A stretch of DNA of 64,000 nt from NCBI RefSeq assembly GCF_026410085.1, contig NZ_CP112866.1, positions 4,897,001 to 4,961,000 on the forward strand. The letters are read 5' to 3'. The number at the start of each line of letters is the position of its first letter. The stretch's first letter is position 1. The notes under the pieces are model-generated. The model worked only from the letters and a program-made list of their open reading frames with translations, was not told the origin of the DNA and ran no database searches. Below, piece after piece: positions 8,958-19,287 of this stretch. A program made the position numbers and the translations under genes. This DNA is from Pseudomonas quebecensis (GTDB taxonomy: Bacteria; Pseudomonadota; Gammaproteobacteria; Pseudomonadales; Pseudomonadaceae).

Positions 8958-10874
8958 ATGTACCGTTGGTTAGCCGAAAAACTGGGAAATGTCAGCGTTA
9001 AAACCAAGCTGGCCGTGGGCTTCGGCCTGGTGCTGCTCTTGACCTTGATGATCACGCTCACCGGCTGGACCGGCCTGTCGGGCGTGATCAGTCGCGGTGA
9101 CAAGCTGGGGTATATCGCCAGCCTCAACGACCTGACCAAAGACCTGCGTATCGCACGCATGGATTACGAAATGCGCCGTGGCGAACAGGGCACGACCGCC
9201 GTCAACGGCCTGCTGGATAAATTGGACGGCGGCCTGAAAACCGCGCGCACGCTGATCGAGCAGCCTGCCGACATTGCCTTGATCGACGAACAATTAGCGG
9301 CGGTCGACGCCTACAAGCGCGCGTTCGACGCCATGGCGCAAGCCGGTGCCAACCGCGAAAACGCCCGCAGCAAATTGGGCGATACCGCCGACAATGCGGT
9401 ACTCAAGGTCGCTGAAGTTGAAAAGGCTCTGCTGCAAGGCGAAAGCGTCAGCCAGTTCAACAGCATCGTCGACCTGAGCAAGCTGATTCAGCAGGCCCGC
9501 TTCCAGGTGCGCGGCTACACCTACAGCGGCAAAGTCGAAGCCGAACAACCCGCGCTGGATGCCATCGACAACGCCTTGAAGAAAATCACCAGCCTCAATG
9601 GCCAACTCCCTGATCAATTTTCGACCAACCTGCAACAGGCCAGCGTCTCGCTGCAAGCCTACCGCGCCGCAGTCAGCCAATACCGCGATTCCCAGGTAGC
9701 CAGCGCCGCCGCGGTAAAAATCATGGGCGCACAAGGCGATACCTTGCTGGACCGCAGCGACAAGTTGACCGCGTCCCAGACCGTCGTGCGCGACACCGAT
9801 GCCGCCCACGCGAAAAACCTGTTGTTGCTCGCCACCGTCCTGGCGCTGATCGTAGGCCTGGTGGCCGCATGGGCCATCACCCGCCAGATCATCATTCCAC
9901 TGGAGCAGACCCTCAAGGTCGCCGAACGCGTCGCTTCAGGCGACCTGAGCCACAACCTGACCTCACTGCGCCAGGACGAACTGGGCCAATTGCAGCGCGC
10001 CATGCAGAGCATGACCGTGGGCCTGCGCGAGTTGATCGGCGGCATCAGCGAAGGCGTCACCCAGATCGCCAGTGCCGCCGAGCAACTGTCGGCCGTGACG
10101 GAACAGACCAGCGCCGGGGTCAACAGCCAGAAGGTCGAGACCGATCAGGTGGCCACCGCGATGAACGAGATGGCTGCAACGGTGCAGGAAGTGGCACGCA
10201 ACGCCGAAGAAGCCTCGGAAGCCGCCGTGGCGGCGGACCAGCAGGCTCGCGAAGGCGACAAAGTCGTCAACGAAGCCATCACGCAGATCGAACGCCTGGC
10301 CACCGAGGTGGGCAACTCCACCGAAGCCATGGGCCATCTCAAGCGCGAAAGCGACAAGATCGGCAGCGTGCTCGACGTGATCAAATCCGTGGCCCAGCAA
10401 ACCAACCTGCTGGCCCTTAATGCGGCCATTGAAGCCGCGCGCGCCGGTGAAGCCGGGCGCGGTTTCGCGGTCGTGGCCGATGAAGTGCGCAGCCTCGCCC
10501 AGCGCACCCAGAAGTCCACCGAAGAGATCGAAGAACTGATTGCCGGCCTGCAAAGCGGTACCCAGCAAGTGGCGAGCATCATGGACAACAGCCGTGGCCT
10601 TACCGACAGCAGCGTCGAACTGACCCGCCGCGCCGGCAGCGCCCTGGCCAGCATCACGCGCACGGTATCGACAATCCAGGCGATGAACTCGCAGATCGCC
10701 ACGGCCGCCGAGCAGCAGAGCGCGGTGGCCGAAGAGATCAACCGCAGCGTGCTCAATGTGCGCGACGTGTCCGAGCAAACCTCGGCCGCCAGCGAAGAAA
10801 CCGCCGCCTCCAGCGCCGAGTTGGCCCGCCTGGGCGTTTACTTGCAGACCCTGGTCGGACGCTTCCGCATCTGA
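8958..10874 (+). CDS. methyl-accepting chemotaxis protein, likely HBM type (McpK/McpS-like)
   Basis: 638 residues. TM1 is at about residues 17-40, then a periplasmic all-helical sensor of some 240 residues, TM2 at about 285-307, HAMP at about 305-358 and a cytoplasmic signalling domain with the hairpin tip [20 protein letters not shown] and [18 protein letters not shown]. Length and helical sensor fit the helical bimodular (HBM) class such as McpS of P. putida, which senses organic acids. By position after tatC-rsmE it matches PA5072 (McpK) of P. aeruginosa, from memory. The ligand here is inferred only. No C-terminal CheR-docking pentapeptide is visible (ends VGRFRI). The next gene is a paralogue. 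Confidence 0.88.
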   Translation: MYRWLAEKLGNVSVKTKLAVGFGLVLLLTLMITLTGWTGLSGVISRGDKLGYIASLNDLTKDLRIARMDYEMRRGEQGTTAVNGLLDKLDGGLKTARTLIEQPADIALIDEQLAAVDAYKRAFDAMAQAGANRENARSKLGDTADNAVLKVAEVEKALLQGESVSQFNSIVDLSKLIQQARFQVRGYTYSGKVEAEQPALDAIDNALKKITSLNGQLPDQFSTNLQQASVSLQAYRAAVSQYRDSQVASAAAVKIMGAQGDTLLDRSDKLTASQTVVRDTDAAHAKNLLLLATVLALIVGLVAAWAITRQIIIPLEQTLKVAERVASGDLSHNLTSLRQDELGQLQRAMQSMTVGLRELIGGISEGVTQIASAAEQLSAVTEQTSAGVNSQKVETDQVATAMNEMAATVQEVARNAEEASEAAVAADQQAREGDKVVNEAITQIERLATEVGNSTEAMGHLKRESDKIGSVLDVIKSVAQQTNLLALNAAIEAARAGEAGRGFAVVADEVRSLAQRTQKSTEEIEELIAGLQSGTQQVASIMDNSRGLTDSSVELTRRAGSALASITRTVSTIQAMNSQIATAAEQQSAVAEEINRSVLNVRDVSEQTSAASEETAASSAELARLGVYLQTLVGRFRI

Positions 10875-10969
10875 TCCGTCCTGCGCGACGGCCGACCCTG
10901 GTCGTCACGCAGGGCAAGTTGTGAAATTTCCTACGCGGTTATCAGCCCCTCGGGTCTCCGAATCGATTT

Positions 10970-10999
10970 AGCGTTTCTTGCGTCGAGAAGCGCTTTTTT
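10970..10999 (+). terminator. rho-independent terminator of the first chemoreceptor gene
   Basis: AGCGTTTCT-TGCGTCG-AGAAGCGCT, a nine-pair stem with one G-U pair, followed by T6. It separates the two chemoreceptor genes into independent transcripts and lies just upstream of the second gene's ribosome site. Confidence 0.75.
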
Positions 11000-11018
11000 C
11001 AGATTAGGAGCTCATCCC

Positions 11019-12926
11019 ATGTTTCCTCAACTGATCCGCTTGCTGGTCAATGCCAGCGTCCGCATCAAACTCGCCCTGGGCTTTGCCCAAGTGCTGTTGC
11101 TCAGCCTGGTGATTGCGGTGACAGGCTGGCAAGCCCTGAATGCCGCGTTGTTTCGGTCGGGCAACCTGACCGTTCTGGGGCAATTGGCCGTGTCGGCCGA
11201 GGCCATGCGTGCCGACCGTATCCTTTATCGAACCCTCAGTGACGCCGCCAGCCTGGGCAAAATGAATGCGCAGATCGCGACTATCGATGAGCACCTGGGC
11301 TACTTGTCCCAGAACCTCAAAGACCCCAACGACCTGCAACACATCAGAGAAGCGGAGCGCCTGGTGGCGCTTTTCAAAGAAGAGATCAGCGAGTTGCCCG
11401 GCTTGATCGAACACCGTGAAAGTATTCGCCCGCCCCTCAAAAAAGTCTCGCTCCAGGCCAGCGACACCCTCGCGCAACTGGCCAGCGAATTGCCCGACCA
11501 GGAGGATCAGAGCGCCCTCGACACCATCGAGGCATTGCGCCAGGCCATGGAACACGCGGAGGATCGCGCCCAGAGCCCGGCCTGGGCCGCCACGTCGTTG
11601 CAAGCCTACACCGAGGCCGTCGACCGGACACTGGAGGCGCTGAACGTTGCGCTGACGGCCGTCACCCGCCTGCCGGTGAATTCAACATTGCTCAAAACCG
11701 ACCTGGACAACTACCGCACCCAGTTGCTCCTGCTCAAGGAGGCCCAGGTCAAGACCGAAACCGTGCAGGACCGATTCGAACAGCAACTGGACCAGTTACT
11801 GGAGCACAGCGATCAAGTCAGCCAGGGCCAGACCGCCAAGCGCGACCTGGAGGCGGATCACACCCGCACGCTGCTGGTCAGTGTCACGGCGGCTGCGCTG
11901 CTGCTTGGGGGCCTCGCCGCCTGGTGGATTGCGCGGCTGATCACCCTGCCGTTGCGCCAGGCGCTCGCTGCGGCCAATCGCGTTGCCGAGGGCAACCTTA
12001 GCCATGATGCCGAGACACAGCGCCAGGATGAGCTGGGCCAATTACAGCACAGCATCCGGCGCATGACCCTCAACCTGCGCGAGCTGATCAGCGGCATTGG
12101 CGACAGTGCGCGACAGATCGCCGGCGCGGCCGGGCAGCTCTCCACCGTCACCGAACAGACACGCACCGGGGTGAACAATCAGAAGGAAGAAACCGACCAG
12201 GTCGCCACCGCCATGAACCAAATGCTCGCCACCGCCCAGGAAGTCGCCCGGCATGCCGAGCAAGCCTCGCAGGCGGCCAATGAAGCCGACCTGCAGGCCA
12301 GCGCCGGTGACAAAGTGGTCGCGCAGGCGATCGAGCAGATCAGCAACCTGGCCAGTGAAATGGAGCTTTCCGGCCAGGCGATGCTGAGGCTGCAGCGGGA
12401 AAGCCAGAAGATCGGCAGCGTGCTGGACGTGATCAAGTCGGTGTCGCAGCAGACCAACCTGCTGGCATTAAATGCGGCCATTGAAGCGGCCCGCGCGGGG
12501 AGTGCCGGCCAAGGCTTTGCGGTAGTCGCCGATGAAGTGCGCAGCCTGGCCCAACGCACCCAGGAGTCGGCCGAAGAAATCGAAGGCTTGATCCTCGGAT
12601 TGAACAACGGCACCCAGCAAGTCGCGGACATCATGGACAGCAGTCGCAGCCTGACCGACCACAGCGTGCAGTTGACCCGCGACGCCGGCGAGGCACTGAT
12701 GGCCATTGCCCGCACGGTGTCGGTCATCCAGGAAATGAACCCGCAGATTGCCGCAGCCGCCGAGGAACAAAGCGCGGTAGCCGAAGAGATCAATCGCAGC
12801 GTATTGAAGGTGAGGGACGTATCCGAACAAACCGCCGCCGCCAGCGAAGAGACCGCGGCGGCAAGCGTTCAGTTGACCCGGTTGAGCCTGGATCTGCAGA
12901 CGCTGATCGACAGATTCAAGCTCTAA
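11019..12926 (+). CDS. methyl-accepting chemotaxis protein, tandem paralogue
   Basis: 635 residues with TM1 at about 18-40, a helical periplasmic sensor, TM2 at about 283-303, HAMP and a signalling domain nearly identical to the neighbour's ([36 protein letters not shown]). The HAMP-signalling half is highly conserved between the two, while the sensor half is diverged and has few shared residues. This suggests duplication followed by a change in ligand range. AGGAG lies about ten bases before the ATG. It ends only 15 bases from the stop of the converging transporter operon. Confidence 0.88.
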   Translation: MFPQLIRLLVNASVRIKLALGFAQVLLLSLVIAVTGWQALNAALFRSGNLTVLGQLAVSAEAMRADRILYRTLSDAASLGKMNAQIATIDEHLGYLSQNLKDPNDLQHIREAERLVALFKEEISELPGLIEHRESIRPPLKKVSLQASDTLAQLASELPDQEDQSALDTIEALRQAMEHAEDRAQSPAWAATSLQAYTEAVDRTLEALNVALTAVTRLPVNSTLLKTDLDNYRTQLLLLKEAQVKTETVQDRFEQQLDQLLEHSDQVSQGQTAKRDLEADHTRTLLVSVTAAALLLGGLAAWWIARLITLPLRQALAAANRVAEGNLSHDAETQRQDELGQLQHSIRRMTLNLRELISGIGDSARQIAGAAGQLSTVTEQTRTGVNNQKEETDQVATAMNQMLATAQEVARHAEQASQAANEADLQASAGDKVVAQAIEQISNLASEMELSGQAMLRLQRESQKIGSVLDVIKSVSQQTNLLALNAAIEAARAGSAGQGFAVVADEVRSLAQRTQESAEEIEGLILGLNNGTQQVADIMDSSRSLTDHSVQLTRDAGEALMAIARTVSVIQEMNPQIAAAAEEQSAVAEEINRSVLKVRDVSEQTAAASEETAAASVQLTRLSLDLQTLIDRFKL

Positions 12927-12941
12927 ACCGGCCTGACAGCA

Positions 12942-13676
12942 CTACAGAACCTGACGCAGGAACGCTTGGGCGCGAGGGTCTTTGGGCGCCTCGAAAAACT
13001 CCGCCGGCGCCGCGTCTTCCAGCAACTTGCCGTGGTCGAAAAACAGCACCCGGTCGGCCACTTCGCGGGCAAAGCCCATTTCGTGGGTGACGCAGACCAT
13101 GGTCATGCCTTCCAGGGCCAGGGTTTTCATCACGTCGAGTACTTCGCCGACCATCTCCGGGTCGAGCGCCGACGTGGGCTCGTCGAACAGCATGACCTTG
13201 GGTTCCATCGCCAGCGCACGGGCGATGGCGACGCGCTGCTGCTGGCCGCCGGACAAACGGGACGGAAACTCATTGGCTTTTTGCGCAATACCAACCTTCT
13301 CCAGCAGCGCCAGTGCCTTGGCCTCGCGCTCTTGCTTGCCGCGCTTGCGCACAACCTTCTGCGCCAGGCACAGGTTCTCCAGCACTGTCATGTGGGGGAA
13401 CAGGTTGAAATGCTGGAACACCATACCGACTTCACGGCGGTAGGCATTCACATCGGTTTTCGGGTCGGCCAGTTGCAGGCCGTCGATGCTCACCGAGCCC
13501 GAGTCGAATTCTTCCAGGCCATTGAGGCAGCGCAGGAACGTCGATTTGCCGGAGCCGGACGGGCCGATTACCACCAGCACTTCGCCCCTGGCCACCTGGG
13601 TGGTGACGTTATCCACCGCGCGCACCACCTGGCCACGGGTGTCGAAGACTTTTACCAGATCGCGGACTTCAATCAC
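12942..13676 (-). CDS. polar amino acid ABC transporter, ATP-binding protein
   Basis: 244 residues from a GTG at 13676 with GGAGG ten bases upstream; a TTG at 13697 is possible but would only add MSGGSRK. Walker A is GPSGSGKST, signature LSGGQQQR, Walker [15 protein letters not shown], and the H-loop is CVTHEMGF. It belongs to the GlnQ/HisP/AapP class and powers uptake with the permease, whose end it overlaps by eight bases. The substrate is probably a polar amino acid, to judge by the binding proteins. Confidence 0.88.
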   Translation of the reverse strand: MIEVRDLVKVFDTRGQVVRAVDNVTTQVARGEVLVVIGPSGSGKSTFLRCLNGLEEFDSGSVSIDGLQLADPKTDVNAYRREVGMVFQHFNLFPHMTVLENLCLAQKVVRKRGKQEREAKALALLEKVGIAQKANEFPSRLSGGQQQRVAIARALAMEPKVMLFDEPTSALDPEMVGEVLDVMKTLALEGMTMVCVTHEMGFAREVADRVLFFDHGKLLEDAAPAEFFEAPKDPRAQAFLRQVL

Positions 13677-14628
13677 TTTGCGCGAGCCTCCGCTCAAGCC
13701 GGCTGGCCATTTTCGACAGCGGCAGGTTGATCAGCAGGTACAACCCTGCGACGCAGAACAGGATTTCGAACGGCGAGAACGAGGTGGTGATCACTTCGCG
13801 GCCGCTCTTGAGCAGTTCGGTGATGGCGATTACCGACACCAGCGAGGTGTCCTTCACCAGGCTGATAAATTGCCCGGCCAGCGGCGGCAGCACGCGCTTG
13901 AACGCCTGCGGCAACACAACGTGGCGCATCGACTGGCTGGCACTCAGGCCCAGGGAGCGTGCGGCTTCGTCCTGGCCACGGGTGATGGACTGCACGCCGG
14001 CGCGCACGATTTCCGCCACATAGGCCCCGGTGAACAGCGACAGTGCGGCGATCCCGGCAAACTCGCGGGACAGGTTGAGCACCGTGCCGATAAAGAAATA
14101 GAAAATGAAGATCTGTACCAGCAGCGGCGTGCCGCGCACCAATTCGACGTAGAGCGTCGACAGGTCACGCAGGGTCGGGTTGCTGGACAAGCGGCACAGA
14201 CCGGTCGCCAGGCCAATCGCCAGCCCGAGAATGCCGGACACCACCGACAGCCACAGCGTGGTCCACAAGCCCCACATCAGCGGGCCCAATGCCCAATGCC
14301 GGTTTACGCCAATGACATCGCCTTCGGCAACATCGTCACCACGAGCCACGTGCAGGCTATTGTCGGCGACCGTCACCTTTTGCTCGGCGCCTGCGTCATT
14401 GCGCAGGGTCACTTCAGCCACGTCGCCTTTGCGGACCAGCTCGATGACGGTGGAGATGTCCGCTGCACGCTCGGCTTGCTCGGCCTGATAAGCGAAGTAC
14501 TGCGGCACGCGGTTCCAGCGCCATTCGTAGGACATCAACGAGGTGGCGTAGTACAGGGCGCCCGCCAGGCCGACCAGCACGACCACGGTCAGCAGGTGCC
14601 AGGGCCATTGGGCTTTTTTCTGTTTCAT
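13669..14628 (-). CDS. polar amino acid ABC transporter, permease
   Basis: 319 residues from the ATG at 14628 ([16 protein letters not shown]); the frame runs upstream into a REP repeat, so the longer start is rejected. It has an N-terminal helix, an extracytoplasmic insert of about 100 residues, then the HisM-type core with [20 protein letters not shown] and the EAA loop [16 protein letters not shown]. The large insert is unusual for the short HisM/GlnP type but is seen in some Pseudomonas homologues. Only one permease gene is present, so it would act as a homodimer. Confidence 0.85.
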   Translation of the reverse strand: MKQKKAQWPWHLLTVVVLVGLAGALYYATSLMSYEWRWNRVPQYFAYQAEQAERAADISTVIELVRKGDVAEVTLRNDAGAEQKVTVADNSLHVARGDDVAEGDVIGVNRHWALGPLMWGLWTTLWLSVVSGILGLAIGLATGLCRLSSNPTLRDLSTLYVELVRGTPLLVQIFIFYFFIGTVLNLSREFAGIAALSLFTGAYVAEIVRAGVQSITRGQDEAARSLGLSASQSMRHVVLPQAFKRVLPPLAGQFISLVKDTSLVSVIAITELLKSGREVITTSFSPFEILFCVAGLYLLINLPLSKMASRLERRLAQSD

Positions 14629-14661
14629 TTCACTTTCCGGATGTGTGTTGCCTGGCAGGCC

Positions 14662-14740
14662 GCCATCGTGGGCAAGCCCCACTCCCACAACTTGACCGAG
14701 TTCCAACTGTCGACGGTGGGAGCGGGCTTGCCCGCGATGG
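14662..14740. repeat. inverted pair of REP-type repeats
   Basis: Two copies in opposite orientation: GTGGGCAAGCCCCACTCCCA at about 14669 and GGTGGGAGCGGGCTTGCCCG at 14715. They lie between the binding protein and permease genes, inside the operon, and can fold into a large hairpin that may lower permease expression relative to the binding protein. Confidence 0.7.
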
Positions 14741-14765
14741 GCGCTACGCGGTGTTCAGTCAGACC

Positions 14766-15563
14766 TTATTCCATGTCCTTGAGCCACTCGGAGCTCTTGA
14801 ACCACTTGTCATGGATGCGATCGTAGGTGCCGTCGTTCCTGATCTGGTGCAAGAAGTTGTTGATGTAGTTGATGCTGTCGTAGTCGCCTTTCTTTAAACC
14901 AAATGCCAGAGGCTCGAAGGTGAAGGGTTCTTCCAGGAACACCAGCTTGCCATTGCCGACTTTCTTCTCGGCCACCACGTTATATGGAGCGTCATACACA
15001 AAGGCATCGGCCTTGCCGTTGACCACGTCCAGCACGCCTTCCTGCTCGTTGTCGTAGCCATGGTACTTGGCCTTGGCGATCAGCTTTTTGGCGACCATTT
15101 CCCCGGTGGTGCCGAGCTTGGAGGTCAGGCGGTATTTCTCGTCGTTCAGGTCTTTGTAGGACTTGATGGTGCCTTCCAGGTCCTTGCGAATCAGCAGGGT
15201 CTGGCCGACCACGATGAACGGTTCGCTGAAGTTGAGGCGCAGGTTGCGCTCCTGGGTCAGGGTCATGCCGCTGCCGATCATGTCGAACTTGCCGGTCAGG
15301 AAGGCCGGGATGATGCCGTCGTAGCCGGTGGAGACCAGCTCCAGCTTGACGCCCATGGACTTGGCCAGGGCCTTGAGGATGTCGACTTCGAAGCCAATGA
15401 TCTCGCCGCGCTTGTCCGTCATTTCGAACGGCATATACGTCGGGTCCATGCCCACTTTCAACGTGCCGCGCTTGACCGCATCGTCGATGGCGCCGGCCTG
15501 GGCCGCATGGGCGGCAACCAGTGCGGTGACGCCCAGCAGCAGCATCGAAAGATACTTTTTCAT
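14766..15563 (-). CDS. amino acid ABC transporter substrate-binding protein (copy 1)
   Basis: 265 residues from the ATG at 15563, seven bases after GGGGA; the ATG at 15566 and TTG at 15569 are less well spaced. A signal peptide ends at about AHAAQA. It is a type II periplasmic fold of family SBP_bac_3 with the amino-acid-binding Arg in GMTLTQERNLRLNF and the Asp in VYDAPYN. It delivers a polar amino acid to the permease. It shares most of its length with copy 2 upstream. Confidence 0.88.
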   Translation of the reverse strand: MKKYLSMLLLGVTALVAAHAAQAGAIDDAVKRGTLKVGMDPTYMPFEMTDKRGEIIGFEVDILKALAKSMGVKLELVSTGYDGIIPAFLTGKFDMIGSGMTLTQERNLRLNFSEPFIVVGQTLLIRKDLEGTIKSYKDLNDEKYRLTSKLGTTGEMVAKKLIAKAKYHGYDNEQEGVLDVVNGKADAFVYDAPYNVVAEKKVGNGKLVFLEEPFTFEPLAFGLKKGDYDSINYINNFLHQIRNDGTYDRIHDKWFKSSEWLKDME

Positions 15564-15729
15564 CATCAAGTCCCCTGAACCATTCTTATAAGGTCGGCGC
15601 GCAAAAGGGCTGCACCATTTCGGGGTGCGATCCTAACCCACTCGCCGCCTGTCACAAAGGTTTCACAGGCAATTGTTGTCGGCGCTTGTCGGAATACCTG
15701 CGAGACACCGATATGCAAACCCTCAGCGG

Positions 15730-16530
15730 TCAGTCGACGCCCACCAGCCAGCCCGTGTCCTTGAACCACTTGTCATGCAGGCGATCGTAGGTGCCGTCCT
15801 GGGCCACTTGATTGAGAAAGTGGTTGATCCAGTTGAGGCTGTCGAAATCGCCTTTTTTCAAGCCGAAGGCCAAGGGCTCAAAGGTGAACGGCTGCTCCAG
15901 CAGCAATAACCGGCTGTTTTGCATCCGGCTCAGGGCGATCAGGTTGTAGGGCGCGTCGTGGATAAACGCATCGGCGTTTCCGTTGACGACTTGGCGCACG
16001 CCCTCCTCCGGGGTGGCAAAGCTGCTCAATCGGGCCGCTGCCAGGAAGCGTTTCGCCGCGACTTCGCCGGTGGTGCCTTCGGTGACAGCGATGCGGTAAC
16101 CGGCATCGTCCAGATCTTCCACGCTGGTGACTTTGCCGGCCAGGCTTGGGTGCAGCAGCACGGTCTGGCCGACCACGATGAAGGAGTCGCTGAAGTTGAG
16201 CTTCAGGTTGCGCTCCTGGGTGACGGTCATGCCGCTGCCGATGATGTCGAATTTTTTCGCCAGCAGCCCCGGCAACAGCTCGGTATACGGCACGGCGACC
16301 AGCTCAAGCTCGACGCCCATGGCTTGACTCATTTCCTTGAGCAGGTCGATTTCAAAACCGACGATGCGGCCCTGCTTATCGGTCATTTCAAAAGGAATGT
16401 AGGTGGGCGTAGTGCCTACTTTCAGCACGCCCCGCCGCACAGCATCGTCAATGGCGCCCGCCTGCGTCACGCCGTTGTGAATCAACGCGACAGCCCCCAT
16501 CAGCAACGCCGAACAGTACCTTTTGATCAT
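15730..16530 (-). CDS. amino acid ABC transporter substrate-binding protein (copy 2)
   Basis: 266 residues with a signal peptide ending near VTQA. It is a tandem paralogue of copy 1 (shared GAIDDAV, GFEIDLLKEM, GSGMTVTQERNLKLNF, FTFEPLAFGLKKGDFDS). The ligand-contact Arg and Asp (IHDAPYN) are kept, but the pocket region differs (VPYTELLPGLLAKK against STGYDGIIPAFLTGK). The operon thus has two binding proteins for one permease. The 166-base gap to copy 1 holds no clear terminator. Confidence 0.87.
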   Translation of the reverse strand: MIKRYCSALLMGAVALIHNGVTQAGAIDDAVRRGVLKVGTTPTYIPFEMTDKQGRIVGFEIDLLKEMSQAMGVELELVAVPYTELLPGLLAKKFDIIGSGMTVTQERNLKLNFSDSFIVVGQTVLLHPSLAGKVTSVEDLDDAGYRIAVTEGTTGEVAAKRFLAAARLSSFATPEEGVRQVVNGNADAFIHDAPYNLIALSRMQNSRLLLLEQPFTFEPLAFGLKKGDFDSLNWINHFLNQVAQDGTYDRLHDKWFKDTGWLVGVD

Positions 16531-16682
16531 GAATCCCCCTGTGGCCGAGTCGAATTTGGGGGCGATCCTAACCTACTCACGGGCACGTCAATACGCCCTG
16601 GAACCGGGTATTTTGTTTCGAAATAACAAGAGGTTACGGCGATAATAGGCAGGCGGTAAGCGCTGTAGGAAATGCGCTTGAA

Positions 16683-16711
16683 ACACCCCCGAGGTGAGCC
16701 CTCGGGGGTGT
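16683..16711 (-). terminator. terminator after opgH
   Basis: ACACCCCCGAG and CTCGGGGGTGT form a perfect 11-pair stem with a seven-base loop, six bases after the opgH stop. The T-tail is short (TTTC), so termination may be partial. Confidence 0.7.
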
Positions 16712-16716
16712 CTGAA

Positions 16717-19287
16717 TCAGGCTGGTTGGGCCTGGGACGACTGCGGTTGCAACGGCAGCAACGGCGCGTGAGGGTCGGCCTTGATCGAGTCACGCCAGGC
16801 GGCGAGCCACTCGGGATGCCCTTCGCTCCAGACCTGCTCGTGCAGGCGAGCCAGGGCCACCGGGTCGCTGAGCAAAGCCACGCGTTCGGCATTGTTGAGG
16901 CCGGCGGGACCGACCTTCAAGGCATGACGAACCCGTTCGGCACGCAGGTACTCGATCGGCTCGGCCTGGCCGTGACGCGACGTCGCCAGTGCACAGGCCA
17001 GGGCATTCTGCTGCGGGTCGACCACCGAGCGCACGAAGCCGTCGTGCAGCGCGTGCCAACGGTTCTCGTGGGTGTACTTGTCGGTCGACAACAGCGCCTG
17101 CGGCGGATTGTATTCCTCAGGAATGAGGAACAGGCTCTCATCGCGGGACTTGATGCCCAGGTTCACCCGGCTGGAGATCACCGACACCGGAATCGACAAC
17201 ATCAGCGAACCGACGATCGGCACCAGCCACCACAGGAAGCTTGGGTTCAACCACACCACCAGCAAGGCCCACAGGAAGCCCAGCAAGGTTTGCGTGCCGT
17301 GGCGTTTGAACGCCTCGCCCCACGTGGTGGAGTCGTCATCCCGCTTGGGCGAATTCCAGGTCGCGGCCCAGCCGAGGAAGGCGGCGAGCACGAAACGGGT
17401 GTGGAAAATCATCCGCACCGGCGCCAGCAGCATGGAGAACAGCATCTCCAGCAGCATCGACATCGTGACCTTGAACTTGCCGCCGAACTCTTTCGCGCCC
17501 TTGGCCCAGATCAGGATGATGCTCAGCAGTTTAGGCAGGAACAGCAGCACGATGGTGGTGGAGAACAGCGCCACCGCCTTGTCCGGATGCCATTGCGGCC
17601 ACAGCGGGTAAAGCTGGCGCGGCGCCATGAAGTACTGCGGCTCCATCAGGGTGTTTACCGCCAGCAGCGCGGTGGACAGCACCAGGAACAGGAACCACAA
17701 CGGCGCCGACAGGTAGGACATCACGCCGGTCAGGAACACCGCACGGTGTACCGGGTGCATGCCTTTAACCAGGAACAGACGGAAGTTCATCAGGTTGCCG
17801 TGGCACCAGCGACGGTCACGCTTGAGTTCGTCCAGCAGGTTCGGCGGCAGTTCTTCATAGCTGCCCGGCAGGTCGTAGGCAATCCACACGCCCCAGCCGG
17901 CACGGCGCATCAGCGCCGCTTCAACGAAGTCGTGGGACAGGATGGACCCGGCGAACGCACCTTTACCCGGCAACGGCGCCAGGGCGCAGTGCTCGATAAA
18001 CGGCTTCATGCGGATGATAGCGTTGTGACCCCAGTAGTGGGATTCACCCAGCTGCCAGAAGTGCAGGCCGGCAGTGAACAGCGGGCCGTACACGCGGGTG
18101 GCGAACTGCTGCATGCGCGCATACAGGGTGTCCATGCCCGACGCACGTGGCGCAGTCTGGATAATCCCGGCATCCGGCGTGGCTTCCATCAGGCGTACCA
18201 GGCTGGTCAGGCATTCGCCGCTCATGACGCTGTCGGCGTCGAGCACCACCATGTACTTGTAGTCACCGCCCCATCGACGGCAGAAGTCGTCGAGGTTGCC
18301 GCTCTTGCGTTTGACGCGACGACGGCGACGGCGATAGAAGATCTTGCCGAAGCCACCGGCTTCGCGGCACACGTCGAGCCAGGCCTGCTGTTCGGCGATG
18401 CAGATGTCGGCGTCGTTACTGTCGCTGAGCACGAAGAAGTCGAAACGGTCCAGGTCACCGGTGGCGGCCACCGATTCGAACGTGGCGCGCAGACCGGCGA
18501 ATACCCGGGGCACGTCTTCGTTGCAGATCGGCATCACCAACGCGGTACGGGCGTCTTTCGGAATCGGCTCGTCACCGGCACTTTTACCGGAGATCCGGTA
18601 TTTATCGTGACCGGTGAGCAATTCGAGGAAGCCCATCAGCGCCGTCCAGAAACCGGCCGACACCCAGCAGAACAAAATCCCGAACATGATCAGGATGCTG
18701 GTCTGCAGCGCGTAGGGCAGCACTTGGGTCGCGGTCTGCAGCAGGGTCTGGTTGCGGATTTCGTCGAAGTCGACCAGCGACCAGCCCTGGTACGGCATGA
18801 TGCCTTTCATGTACCAGCCGGCCACGATGGTCTGGCCCAGCATCAGCACCAGCAGGATGTAGCGGCGGATCGAGCCAACGGTGCGCCAGCGCGCGGCCGG
18901 CAGTACGCGTTCATCCTTCGGCGGCTTGGGCGGGTTGCTGCGCCCGGTGATGCGACGCCAGCCGCGCACCAGGATATTGGTGCGCCACGGCTCCGGCACT
19001 ACGCGGGTACGACGGATCGGCGGCGTGGCCTTAAGGCACACGCGACCGGCGGCGTCGACCGCAAGCATTTCCGCGTCCTGCAGCTCTTCGGCGGTGTTGA
19101 GCGTCAACCGGCGGCCAACCGACGCCTGTGCGGCGTCGACCGGCGCGTCGAAGGTTGCGGACGACAGGCGTTCGTGCAGTTCGGCGAAGGAGGTGCAGCC
19201 CGCCAGTTCGGCGCGCTGCTCTGGGGTCATCGGGAGATGCGCCAGATACTCGGACAGAGTCTCTGGCTGGGCTTGGGAATTACTCAT
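16717..19287 (-). CDS. opgH: glucans biosynthesis glucosyltransferase OpgH
   Basis: 856 residues, an inner-membrane family 2 glycosyltransferase. The soluble domain carries [12 protein letters not shown] (the DxD-type Asp), [16 protein letters not shown] and [10 protein letters not shown] (the QxxRW-type motif), flanked by several membrane helices (one near [20 protein letters not shown] and a C-terminal bundle). It makes the beta-1,2-linked backbone of osmoregulated periplasmic glucans from UDP-glucose and exports it. Its start overlaps the end of opgG by eight bases. Confidence 0.94.
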   Translation of the reverse strand: MSNSQAQPETLSEYLAHLPMTPEQRAELAGCTSFAELHERLSSATFDAPVDAAQASVGRRLTLNTAEELQDAEMLAVDAAGRVCLKATPPIRRTRVVPEPWRTNILVRGWRRITGRSNPPKPPKDERVLPAARWRTVGSIRRYILLVLMLGQTIVAGWYMKGIMPYQGWSLVDFDEIRNQTLLQTATQVLPYALQTSILIMFGILFCWVSAGFWTALMGFLELLTGHDKYRISGKSAGDEPIPKDARTALVMPICNEDVPRVFAGLRATFESVAATGDLDRFDFFVLSDSNDADICIAEQQAWLDVCREAGGFGKIFYRRRRRRVKRKSGNLDDFCRRWGGDYKYMVVLDADSVMSGECLTSLVRLMEATPDAGIIQTAPRASGMDTLYARMQQFATRVYGPLFTAGLHFWQLGESHYWGHNAIIRMKPFIEHCALAPLPGKGAFAGSILSHDFVEAALMRRAGWGVWIAYDLPGSYEELPPNLLDELKRDRRWCHGNLMNFRLFLVKGMHPVHRAVFLTGVMSYLSAPLWFLFLVLSTALLAVNTLMEPQYFMAPRQLYPLWPQWHPDKAVALFSTTIVLLFLPKLLSIILIWAKGAKEFGGKFKVTMSMLLEMLFSMLLAPVRMIFHTRFVLAAFLGWAATWNSPKRDDDSTTWGEAFKRHGTQTLLGFLWALLVVWLNPSFLWWLVPIVGSLMLSIPVSVISSRVNLGIKSRDESLFLIPEEYNPPQALLSTDKYTHENRWHALHDGFVRSVVDPQQNALACALATSRHGQAEPIEYLRAERVRHALKVGPAGLNNAERVALLSDPVALARLHEQVWSEGHPEWLAAWRDSIKADPHAPLLPLQPQSSQAQPA

